Below, piece by piece: positions 18,042 through 26,800 of a stretch of DNA of 64,000 nt (its first letter is position 1; every line of letters starts with the position of its first letter). This DNA is from Dyadobacter sp. CY347. GTDB lineage: Bacteria; Bacteroidota; Bacteroidia; Cytophagales; Spirosomataceae. The notes beneath the pieces were generated by a model. It worked only from the letters and a program-made list of their open reading frames with translations, had not been told where the DNA came from and searched no databases. The position numbers were made by a program, and so were the translations under genes. The DNA lies in contig NZ_JAKFFT010000007.1 of NCBI RefSeq assembly GCF_021502655.1, positions 248,001 to 312,000 of the forward strand, in the 5' to 3' direction.

Positions 18042-18581
18042 TTAATCGAGCTTCATATTGATCAGGCAACCAATGGCTTGCGTTTTGCTTTGCATAACCG
18101 GATTGTCATTTAATGTTGCTTCCAGCGCATTTCTCAGATAAAGCTCGGTCGCTTTCGGCCTGCTTTTTCCCAATGCATAAAACCAGTTATCAATCGCGCC
18201 CTGATAAATGACAAGCCCATTTGCATTGAGCAGAACCACTTCCGGCATCACGGTCGCTTTGTAACGTGTTGCTTTACGCAATCCGGGATCGGTAAAGCCG
18301 GGGAAAGTTGCATTGTATTTTTTCAAAAAAACTTTAATATCCTTTTCAGTAACAGTTTCCATGGGAAAGTACGCTTCGAACGCCACACCTTTGGCACTGT
18401 AATCGGCATAAATGCTTTTGATCTCCTTCATATAAGCATTCGTAACCGGACATTCGGGATCCAGGAAAAGGATCACTTTCAATGGTCCCGCTGGTAAAAT
18501 TTCACGGATGGATCGGCTTTCGGTTTTGCCAAAAGAGATTAGCATGCAAGCCAGGAACAACACATTCATCTTTCGCCACAT
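18042..18581 (-). CDS. Exported redoxin / thioredoxin-like protein
   Basis: 179 residues. The N-terminus MWRKMNVLFLACMLISFGKTES is a short signal peptide; an alternative ATG lies at 18569. The thioredoxin-like fold is visible as VILFLDPECPVTNAYMKEI, with a single active-site-like Cys followed by Pro, then the cis-Pro region ATVMPEVVLLNANG. The usual CxxC is reduced to CPVT; a second cysteine near the C-terminus (IGCLI) might act as resolving residue. Similar domains are found fused to, or next to, haem/copper monooxygenase-like proteins such as the one at 6646-7974. It starts 12 bp after argH on the same strand, so it may be transcribed with it. Confidence 0.72.
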   Translation of the reverse strand: MWRKMNVLFLACMLISFGKTESRSIREILPAGPLKVILFLDPECPVTNAYMKEIKSIYADYSAKGVAFEAYFPMETVTEKDIKVFLKKYNATFPGFTDPGLRKATRYKATVMPEVVLLNANGLVIYQGAIDNWFYALGKSRPKATELYLRNALEATLNDNPVMQSKTQAIGCLINMKLD

Positions 18582-18593
18582 TCCTTTGTCCGA

Positions 18594-19934
18594 TTATCCG
18601 TTCTGCAGTAATTTTTCCAATGCTCTTGTCACCTTATCATAGCCGAAAGCTGCAATTTCCTGCTTCATACGTTCCTGAATTTCAGCCGTTTGCAAGTTGC
18701 CGATGCTTCCTTCGTGCGTGTGCTTCAACTCGCGTGGCGCAGCGTAACTTCCATCGCCGATTTCCGCTCCAACCTGGCGGTAAGCATCCCGGAAAGGCAC
18801 CCCATTGATCACCAGCTCATTCACCCGTTCCACACTGAAAAGAAGGTCATATTTGACATCATCCAGCAGATTTTGCTTCACTTTCATATGTTCCAGCATA
18901 AATGCGGCAATGTCCAGGCAATCCAGGATTTCATCAAAAGCAGGCATTAAAATTTCTTTCAACAACTGCATATCCCTGTGATAACCAGACGGAAGATTGC
19001 TCAGAACTATTGTCACTTCCATCGGCAAAGCCTTCATCCGGTTGGTCTTAGCCCGAAGCAATTCCGCCACGTCCGGATTCTTTTTATGCGGCATAATGCT
19101 GCTGCCGGTTGTAAGGTCGTCGGGCAAAACGATAAAGCTGAAATTCTGGCTGTTATAAAGGCACACATCCATCGCTAACCTGGAAACGGTTGCAGCCAGT
19201 GAAGCGATAGCCGTTAATGCAGCCTGTTCCGTGCGCCCGCGGCTCATTTGCGCATACACAACATTGTGGTGCATGCCCTCGAAGCCTAGAAGTTCAGTCG
19301 TTAATGTTCTGTTTAGAGGAAAAGAAGAGCCGTAACCGGCTCCGGAGCCCAAGGGATTGCGGTTAGCGAGGCGATAAGCAGCATTTAACTGGATGACATC
19401 ATCGATCAACCCTTCCGCATAAGCACCAAACCAAAGGCCAAAGGACGACGGCATAGCGATCTGCAAATGGGTATAGCCGGGTAAAAGGTCATTTTTATGC
19501 TCCTCGGAACGGGTAACCAGCACATTAAAAAGCTTTTCCGTAGCCTGCACCACTTCAAACAAACGTGCACGCGTGTACAACTTCATGTCCACCAGCACCT
19601 GATCATTCCGCGACCGTCCGCTATGGATTTTCTTGCCTGTATCCCCCAGTTTGCGGGTTAGTTGGAGTTCTACTTGGGAATGCACATCTTCCACGCCTTC
19701 TTCAATCACAAACTCGCCCTGCCGGATCTGCGAATGGATCAATTTGAGCTCTTGTTCCAGTGCTATTAAGTCATCAGAAGTCAGTAACCCAATTGTTTCA
19801 AGCATTTTAGCATGCGCCAGGTTGCCTAATACATCATATTCTGCCAGATTCAGGTCCATTTCCCGGTCCCGCCCAACAGTAAATTTTTCTATTTTTTCAG
19901 AAGTAACAGTATTTTCTTTTTGCCAGAGTTTCAA
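18594..19934 (-). CDS. argH: Argininosuccinate lyase
   Basis: 446 residues, normal length. It splits argininosuccinate to arginine and fumarate, the last step of arginine synthesis. The fumarase/aspartase superfamily signature GSSIMPHKKNPDVAEL is intact, as are HSGRSRNDQVLVDMKLY (substrate binding) and LPGYTHLQIAMPSSFG (catalytic His region). The ATG at 19934 is preceded by a -7 box at 19979-19986. Downstream, 12 bp away, is the redoxin gene, an unusual partner for argH. The remaining arg genes except argB are outside this window. Confidence 0.95.
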   Translation of the reverse strand: MKLWQKENTVTSEKIEKFTVGRDREMDLNLAEYDVLGNLAHAKMLETIGLLTSDDLIALEQELKLIHSQIRQGEFVIEEGVEDVHSQVELQLTRKLGDTGKKIHSGRSRNDQVLVDMKLYTRARLFEVVQATEKLFNVLVTRSEEHKNDLLPGYTHLQIAMPSSFGLWFGAYAEGLIDDVIQLNAAYRLANRNPLGSGAGYGSSFPLNRTLTTELLGFEGMHHNVVYAQMSRGRTEQAALTAIASLAATVSRLAMDVCLYNSQNFSFIVLPDDLTTGSSIMPHKKNPDVAELLRAKTNRMKALPMEVTIVLSNLPSGYHRDMQLLKEILMPAFDEILDCLDIAAFMLEHMKVKQNLLDDVKYDLLFSVERVNELVINGVPFRDAYRQVGAEIGDGSYAAPRELKHTHEGSIGNLQTAEIQERMKQEIAAFGYDKVTRALEKLLQNG

Positions 19935-19978
19935 AATGTAAGAATGTATTTGAATTGAGAAAAGATCGGATTACATGA

Positions 19979-19986
19979 CAAATTTA
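19979..19986 (-). promoter_or_regulatory. -7 promoter box for argH
   Basis: Minus-strand TAAATTTG fits TAnnTTTG exactly, 45 bp before the argH ATG. No matching -33 TTTG was seen. Confidence 0.4.
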
Positions 19987-20093
19987 AGATCAATTGAGGA
20001 GAAACTGGCATTTGAAATATCGGGTAAAATTTTTTAGTGTGACTGAAATGTCGATGTTCCGTCTAATGGGTATTTATATTAACCAATATTGAT

Positions 20094-20564
20094 ATGAGTT
20101 GGACGAGAGTTTGGGTTCATATGGTTTTTGCAACCAAGTATAGACGCCCGGTTTTAAATGATTCAATCAGATGGAAAGTTTTCGAGCATATGTACGAAAA
20201 TGCCAGAGAAAAGGGGATTTTCCTTGATTCCGTGAATGGGTGGACGGATCATGCTCATTGCTTAGTTGCGCTTGAAAGGGAGCAAACCATCAGCAAAGTG
20301 GCGCAATTGATTAAAGGTGAATCGTCTTTTTGGATTAATAAAAACAAATTGACCACCAGAAAATTTACGTGGCAGGACGATTATTGGGCGGTTAGCGTAA
20401 GCGAAAGGCATGTTGAAATTGTAAGAAATTATATCAGAAAACAAGAATCGCATCATCGAACCAAATCATTCAAGCAAGAAAATGACCGATTCATGAAGAA
20501 ATACGGATGGGAACCAACCAATCCCGGATCATCCAATAGCCCCAATCGCCCCAATAGCCGTTAG
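20094..20564 (+). CDS. IS200-like / RAYT family HUH transposase
   Basis: 156 residues. A Y1 transposase: the metal-binding His53-Ala-His55 (WTDHAHCLV) and the nucleophile Tyr113 followed three residues later by Gln117 (RNYIRKQ) match the IS200/IS605 TnpA active site. These enzymes cut and rejoin single-stranded DNA at hairpins. There is no tnpB beside it. The C-terminal tail is encoded by three 9-bp tandem repeats (20533-20559, SNSPNRPNSR), and directly after the stop lies a 20-bp perfect palindrome. That is closer to the REP-associated (RAYT) domesticated type than to a mobile IS. The motif residues are intact. Confidence 0.8.
   Translation: MSWTRVWVHMVFATKYRRPVLNDSIRWKVFEHMYENAREKGIFLDSVNGWTDHAHCLVALEREQTISKVAQLIKGESSFWINKNKLTTRKFTWQDDYWAVSVSERHVEIVRNYIRKQESHHRTKSFKQENDRFMKKYGWEPTNPGSSNSPNRPNSR
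20533..20559 (+). repeat. Three 9-bp tandem repeats at the transposase 3' end
   Basis: CCAATAGCC, CCAATCGCC, CCAATAGCC in direct succession. They encode the low-complexity Asn/Pro/Ser/Arg tail of the transposase. Confidence 0.8.
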
Positions 20565-20612
20565 CCGTTCACTTAAGTGAACGGAAATCGTTTGAGATTT
20601 CGAAATCGTTTG
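20565..20612. repeat. Palindrome and direct-repeat cluster downstream of the transposase
   Basis: 20565-20584 is a perfect 20-bp palindrome (CCGTTCACTTAAGTGAACGG) beginning at the base after the stop codon. GAAATCGTTTG then occurs twice, at 20584-20594 and 20602-20612, and GAAATC/GATTTC (20584-20589/20596-20601) can form a further small hairpin. It may be a hairpin recognised by the transposase, or a terminator-like element without a T tail. Confidence 0.75.
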
Positions 20613-20650
20613 GAAATAGAACGGAAAATCATTCGGGAGGGGTTTTTTCC

Positions 20651-20658
20651 TATTTTTG
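20651..20658 (+). promoter_or_regulatory. -7 promoter box for purM
   Basis: TATTTTTG matches TAnnTTTG exactly, 26 bp before the purM ATG. No TTTG at -33 was identified. Confidence 0.5.
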
Positions 20659-20683
20659 TGAGAAATAAATAAAATAGATTCAA

Positions 20684-21856
20684 ATGAAAACTACCGACCG
20701 TTATCTGCAACGCGGTGTCTCGGCTTCCAAAGAAGATGTACATAAGGCCATTGAAAAGATAGATAAGGGGCTTTTTCCGAAAGCTTTTTGCAAAATCGTT
20801 CCGGATACATTGGCTGGTGATCCCGAATATTGCACCATTATGCATGCCGATGGCGCCGGTACGAAAACATCTCTTGCTTATCTGTATTGGAAAGAAACAG
20901 GCGATATTTCAGTTTGGAAGGGCATTGCGCAGGATGCGATTGTGATGAATACGGACGATCTTTTGTGCGTTGGAGCAACAGGCCCAATGCTTTATTCGTC
21001 GACCATCGACCGCAATAAAAACCGCATTCCCGGAGAAGTCATCGCTGAGGTTATTAATGGTGCAGAGGAGGTTTTGGAAATGTTGCGAAGCTATGGGGTT
21101 GAGATTTACAGCACAGGCGGCGAAACTGCGGACGTGGGCGACCTGGTGCGAACCGTTACGGTTAACAGCACGGTGATCGCAAGAATGAAGCGGTCGGAAG
21201 TGGTTGATAATGCGAACATTGTGGCTGGTGATGTGATCGTCGGCCTGGCATCCTGCGGACAAGCAACTTATGAGGACGTTTACAATGGTGGAATGGGCAG
21301 TAATGGTCTTACTTCGGCGCGCCATGACGTTTTAGGTAAATATCTCGCAGAAAAATATCCGGAAAGCTTCGACCCGGAAGTAAATACCGACCTGATTTAC
21401 AGCGGAACAAAAAAATTAACCGATCCGGTTGAGGGAACACCATTGAATGTGGGCCAGCTTGTGCTTTCACCCACAAGGACATACGCGCCCGTTGCCAAAG
21501 CATTATTAGACGAAATGCGCTTGGAAATTCATGGCATGGTGCATTGCAGCGGCGGCGCCCAGACAAAAATTCTACATTTTGTTGATAACCTTCACATTAT
21601 CAAGGATAACCTCCTTCCGGTTCCTCCATTGTTCCGAATGATCCGGGAAGAAAGCGGAACAGAGTGGCAGGAAATGTATAAAGTGTTCAATATGGGGCAC
21701 AGGCTGGAAATTTACCTGTCACAAGAGCATGCAGAGCGGGTTATCGAGATCTCGAAATCATTTGGCATTGATGCGCAGATCGTAGGCAGGGTAGAAGCTT
21801 CGGATACTAAAAAACTGACCATTAAGAGCGAATTCGGGGAATTCTATTACAACTAG
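20684..21856 (+). CDS. purM: Phosphoribosylformylglycinamidine cyclo-ligase (AIR synthase)
   Basis: 390 residues, the longer form seen in Bacteroidota. It closes FGAM to AIR with ATP in purine synthesis, in the cytoplasm. The PurM fold is shown by YLQRGVSASKEDV at the start, the ATP loop HADGAGTKTSLAY, the DDLLCVGATGPM segment, GGETADVGDLV, and GMVHCSGGAQTKI in the C-terminal domain. It has its own -7 box and a terminator right after it, so it is probably monocistronic. Confidence 0.94.
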   Translation: MKTTDRYLQRGVSASKEDVHKAIEKIDKGLFPKAFCKIVPDTLAGDPEYCTIMHADGAGTKTSLAYLYWKETGDISVWKGIAQDAIVMNTDDLLCVGATGPMLYSSTIDRNKNRIPGEVIAEVINGAEEVLEMLRSYGVEIYSTGGETADVGDLVRTVTVNSTVIARMKRSEVVDNANIVAGDVIVGLASCGQATYEDVYNGGMGSNGLTSARHDVLGKYLAEKYPESFDPEVNTDLIYSGTKKLTDPVEGTPLNVGQLVLSPTRTYAPVAKALLDEMRLEIHGMVHCSGGAQTKILHFVDNLHIIKDNLLPVPPLFRMIREESGTEWQEMYKVFNMGHRLEIYLSQEHAERVIEISKSFGIDAQIVGRVEASDTKKLTIKSEFGEFYYN

Positions 21857-21883
21857 CATTTTATAAAGCACTCAAATAGGAAG

Positions 21884-21913
21884 GCCGTCTGATCTAACAT
21901 CAGGCGGCTTTTT
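21884..21913 (+). terminator. Intrinsic terminator after purM
   Basis: Stem 21884-21893 with 21899-21908 (GCCGTCTGAT/ATCAGGCGGC, one G-T pair), a 5-nt loop and a five-T tail. Confidence 0.85.
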
Positions 21914-22006
21914 GCATTCAGGAGTTTGATTAAATAACCAGGCATAAATGTTGTAGTAGAATTATAATATGTAATGTCGAAATATTACTAAAAACCTACT
22001 GAGCAT

Positions 22007-23716
22007 ATGAAAAACTTCAACTTTAAATCTCTTCTGAAATTTTGCCTCGCAATCCCGGGAATGCTAGGTCCCAGCCTGACATTCGCCCAAACGCCAGAAG
22101 TTGGCATTGACACGGAGGCTCCGGTTGTTACAGGGCTGACATCTGCCATGCAGCTTGTGCATGCCGATGACAACTCCAACCGCATTTTCATCGCCGAACG
22201 CACCGGTACTATCAAGGTGCTGGCACCAAGCCCGGCTGCTACGCCCACCGTTTTTCTGAATATGAACCAGAATGGTCAGGTTGTGCGTACGGGCGGTGAG
22301 GATGGTTTGCTAAGCATTGCTTTTCATCCAAACTTTGAAACCAACGGATACTTTTATACTTATTATTCCAATACGCAGGGTGATCTCGTGGTGGCCCGGT
22401 ACACGGCTGCCAGCCCGGCCAGTAATAGTGTGGTTAACCCCGACACCAAGCTGGAAGTCCTGAAAATCCCGCATCCTACCAACGCAAACCACAATGGAGG
22501 AGAAATGCATTTTGGTAAGGATGGGTTTTTGTATTTATCGGTTGGCGATGGCGGCGCAAGCAACGATCCGAATCAGAATGCTAGAAATCCAAATGTTTTC
22601 CTGGGTAAAATTTTACGAATGGATGTAAATGTGCCCGATACTAATCCTGTAAAATACGCGGTCCCAAACGGTAATCCTTATGGCAATGCGGTTTATGCAT
22701 TGGGTTTAAGAAATCCATATCGATGGAGCTTCGACAGGCTCACCGGCGATGCCTGGATAGGCGATGTGGGACAAGGCGCCCGCGAAGAAATCAACCACAG
22801 AACGCCGGCTCAGCTTGCGAATGCTAATTTTGGGTGGCGTTGTTTTGAAGGCGACATCGCCACGCCCGTGGTCGACAGGACTGGTTGTGATACCGGCGGT
22901 CCTTATGTAGCGCCTGCGTATGCCTATGTCAATGGTGAAAGAGGGCAATCGGTTATTGGAGGAGTTGTTTACAGAGGGTCGCTTTACCCGCAGATGTATG
23001 GCTGGTACATCGGAACCGACTATTTTTCCGGGGATATCCACAAAATTTCCGCTAATGAAAACACTAAAACATACCAGACTTCTACGGTAATCTACATTAC
23101 GGATATCGGCGAAGATCAGCGCGGCGAAATTTATGCAGTAACAGGCAGCGCGGTTTACCGGATTTTCTCCGGCACTGCATTGCCCGTAACGTTGGTCGAT
23201 TTTTCAGGCACACGCGGCAATGAAGGTGTAAAATTATCGTGGTCAACATCCAGCGAAACAGATTTCAAAGATTTCGAAATAGAGCAAAGCTATAATGCAG
23301 CGCATTTTGAAAAAATAGGAACAGTAAGCGGAGAGAATTCCGTTTCAGGCGCTCAATATGCATTTTCCCACGCCGTCAATTTTACCGGAAATCATTATTA
23401 CCGGCTGAAAATGATTGATAAGGATAACAGTTTTACGCATTCTAAAATCATCGTTGTAAATGCAGAAAACGACGTACCCGCCAATTTCGTAAGGCCCTCA
23501 CTCATCAGCAACGCCACGATCGACATGGTCCTCAGCGATTCTTTTGAAAAAATGGAGCTCGTCAGTACAAACGGCCAGATCTACATGTCCCAGGAAATCA
23601 CCGGAAAAACCGGCCACTTCAGCATCCCCATTCAAGCCACAAGCACCGGTATTTACATAGTAAGGCTTACCGGAAGGAATAAGGTGTTGCAGCAGAAAGT
23701 GCTGGTTTTGCGATGA
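22007..23716 (+). CDS. PQQ-type sugar (glucose/sorbosone) dehydrogenase with T9SS sorting domain
   Basis: 569 residues. After a signal peptide (ending LTFAQ) comes a six-bladed glucose/sorbosone dehydrogenase beta-propeller (about 30-390), with VHADDNSNRIFIAERTG, GGEDGLLSIAFHPNF, NHNGGEMHFGKDG, SVGDGGASNDP and YALGLRNPYRWSFD typical of soluble quinoprotein dehydrogenases. It oxidises sugars or related compounds with PQQ; the exact substrate is unknown. Residues about 395-485 are a fibronectin-like module (LPVTLVDFSG to YYRLKMIDKD), and the end is a type A T9SS sorting domain (GIYIVRLTGRNKVLQQKVLV). It should be exported to the surface or medium and is a single gene behind the purM terminator. 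Confidence 0.88.
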   Translation: MKNFNFKSLLKFCLAIPGMLGPSLTFAQTPEVGIDTEAPVVTGLTSAMQLVHADDNSNRIFIAERTGTIKVLAPSPAATPTVFLNMNQNGQVVRTGGEDGLLSIAFHPNFETNGYFYTYYSNTQGDLVVARYTAASPASNSVVNPDTKLEVLKIPHPTNANHNGGEMHFGKDGFLYLSVGDGGASNDPNQNARNPNVFLGKILRMDVNVPDTNPVKYAVPNGNPYGNAVYALGLRNPYRWSFDRLTGDAWIGDVGQGAREEINHRTPAQLANANFGWRCFEGDIATPVVDRTGCDTGGPYVAPAYAYVNGERGQSVIGGVVYRGSLYPQMYGWYIGTDYFSGDIHKISANENTKTYQTSTVIYITDIGEDQRGEIYAVTGSAVYRIFSGTALPVTLVDFSGTRGNEGVKLSWSTSSETDFKDFEIEQSYNAAHFEKIGTVSGENSVSGAQYAFSHAVNFTGNHYYRLKMIDKDNSFTHSKIIVVNAENDVPANFVRPSLISNATIDMVLSDSFEKMELVSTNGQIYMSQEITGKTGHFSIPIQATSTGIYIVRLTGRNKVLQQKVLVLR

Positions 23717-23867
23717 AAGGACCATCGTTTTACCACTAAAAAATCAGTATCCGCCGGTTATTCAATCAAATGTTAAAAGAATGATGCAAATCTTAAAATT
23801 GTGACAAACTGAGGTCTTCGCGCCTTTGTGGATAACAGATTTGCTAAAACTTTTAATATCAGGCGGA

Positions 23868-26800
23868 ATGAAAAAAAATTACTTGTACGGCACCTTAATG
23901 CTGTTACTGATTGCTTGCGGCCTCACGCTGCAACATCAATGGACGAAAGGAGACTTGTTTAAAAAGTCAGCATTACCAAAAAATCGTTTTAGTAATGCTG
24001 ACTTAAAAACGGGAAAACTATCTGAAAATAAGAGTGTTCCGGATAGTGCGCTGGCAACCATATATAGCAGCATTGCGGCCAGAGAATACCATGTTACCAA
24101 AGATCCTGCAACAGGAATTCCTCAAAGTCCCAACAGGAAACAAAACTTGCGGGCATACTACAAGCCGGGAACATTTACTGTTAAAAATCGGGTCGATTCA
24201 GCAGGTCATAATTTCCATTTGACACTAAAAACCGAGGGCGTTTACGCGGATAGTGAAAAGCTATTTATCTCAAAAACAGACATTTCCACAACCATTTCTG
24301 AGAATAAGGTCCAACTAAAACAGGGAATTCTGACCGAGGAATATATCAACAACGAGGCAGGTGTAAGGCAGAACTTCATTGTAAGTGAAGCACCGACGGG
24401 CACGAAAAACCTTGAAATAAGATTGCGGCCGGAAGGCTTGCAGGTAAAAGATTTACATAGGAATCAATTACAATTCTACTCAGCAAATGACGTGGAAGAC
24501 GCAGTTGAAAAGCTTACTTATGATGGCTTAAAATGCTGGGATGCAAACGGAAAGGAACTTCCTGCAACACTTTCTTATAAGGAAGGATTGGTACAAATAG
24601 CGGTAAATACGACATCAGCAACTTACCCTATAACTATCGATCCGATTGTAACGAGTGGCAATCCGGCAAATGCCAATGCGCAATTGGTAGGGAAACAGCA
24701 GGAAGCTCAGTCAGGATTCGCCGTCGCCAGTGCAGGTGATGTAAATGGTGATGGATACAGCGATGTAATCGTAGGCGCACCATTGTTCGATTCAAGCAAG
24801 CCTAATCAGGGCGCCTTTTTTATATATTTTGGAGCTTCATCCGGTCTTAATACCAATGGTATTTTAGTCACTGGTGACAATAAGGTAGCCGATGCATATT
24901 TTGGAAGTGCTTTGTCAGGGGCAGGTGACGTTAATGGAGATGGATTTAGCGACGTGGTGGTTGGATCGTGGGGTTATTCTAATCAAGATTTTGAAGAAGG
25001 AGCGGCGTACATTTTTTATGGTTCACAGGCAGGAATAAATCTAACGGGAACTAAAATCGAGTCGGACCTTTTTATCGCAAGGTTTGGTAAATCTGTGGCT
25101 AGTGCTGGAGACATTAATGGAGATGGTTTTAGTGATGTCATTATAGGAGCTCCTGGATTTAGTAATGGTGAGAACAGGGAGGGGGGAGCCTACATTTATT
25201 TGGGCTCTCAAACTGGAATCTCCTCGCTTGCATCTTATGTACTTGAATCAAACCAAAGCCTTTCCGATTACGGCTCCTCAGTGGCGAGTGCTGGAGATAT
25301 CAATGGAGATGGTTTTAGTGATGTTGTTGTGGGGGCTTACAAATATGATAATGCTGTTGAAACAGACCTTGGCGCAGCTTTCATCTACATGGGTTCAGCA
25401 TCCGGAATGCCCTCTACACCAGCAGTAATATTATTGGGGCAACAACAAAGCGCACAATTCGGATATGCCGTAAGCACTGCTGGTGATTTGAATGGTGATG
25501 GATATAGCGATGTGATCATTGGATCACCTAATTACACCAATGGGCAGAATGGAGAAGGAGCAGTAAGTGTTTATATGGCATCATTTGGAGGATTAGGAAT
25601 TTCAAAAACAGCAAAGGTGCTAATTGAGGGCGGTCAGTCAGGTGGGGCATTTGGCAGATCAGTTGCATGCGCCGGAGATGTGAATGGTGATGGATTTAGC
25701 GATGTAATTGTGGGTGAGCCGTTAAGAGATAATGGTGCAAACCTAAAAGAAGGCCGCGCCATCGTGTATTTCGGTTCGTTTTCTGAAAATTTGAATCTAA
25801 AATCTATTATTAGTAGCAGCCAGGCCGGCGCAGAACTGGGAAATTCGGTTGCTAGTGCAGGTGATGTAAATGGCGATGGATTTAGCGATGTCATCGTTGG
25901 AGCGCCATTATATGACAAGAATGTAACTGATGATGGAATTGCACTGGTATTTCATGGTTCATCTGCGAGTTTGGAGGTAAATGCCAGCATGGTAATACTC
26001 AATGCTGGTGCGGATATGGGTTTTTCAGTCTCTAAGGCCGGGGACGTGAATGGTGATGGATTTGACGATGTCATCGTTGGAGCTCCTTTATATGGTAATA
26101 GTGCTAACGATGAAGGTGCGGCATTTGTCTATTATTCAGACGAAAATGGCGTGGACTTAGGTACAATGTTGATCGTATCCATGGGTCAGGCTTTGGCAAA
26201 TTTTGGTTATTCTGTTGCGGCTGCAGGTGATGTGAATGCAGATGGATATGACGATGTAATCATTGGTGCCCATCAATACAACATGGCCGGGCTTAGTGAT
26301 ACCGGTGCTGGTTTCGTTTATTATGGATCACCATCAGGGTTGTCTCTCGCAATTACGAATGTGGTTTATCTTCCAAAGGCAAGTGCTCATGCTGGAAAGT
26401 CTGTTAGTAGTGCGGGTGATGTAAATGCAGATGGTTTTGATGATGTAATTGTAGGTGTACCATTTTATGATGATGGCGTTCAATTTAATGAAGGAGCCTT
26501 TTTGATCTCTTACGGGTCAAAAAATGGCATCAAAAGTGGGCCCGGGGTGGTTTTCGAAGGAAATCAGACCGGCGAAGAAATGGGTAACTCGGTTTCTTCT
26601 GCAGGCGACATTAATGGTGATGGTTACGATGATGTGGTTGTCGGTGCATATAAATTTAGTAACAATCCTAATACGCCTGAGGAAGGAGCTGCCTTTGTTT
26701 ATTATGGCAACCTTTATGGACTTCAATCGGCACCAACTTTATTGGAGCTTAATAACAAAACTAAATCTTGGACGGGTTGGGATGTTGCCGGTGCGGGAGA

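Noticed and set aside
20094-20683. A complete IS605-type element
   Set aside because: No tnpB and no left-end hairpin or matching terminal repeat upstream of 20094.
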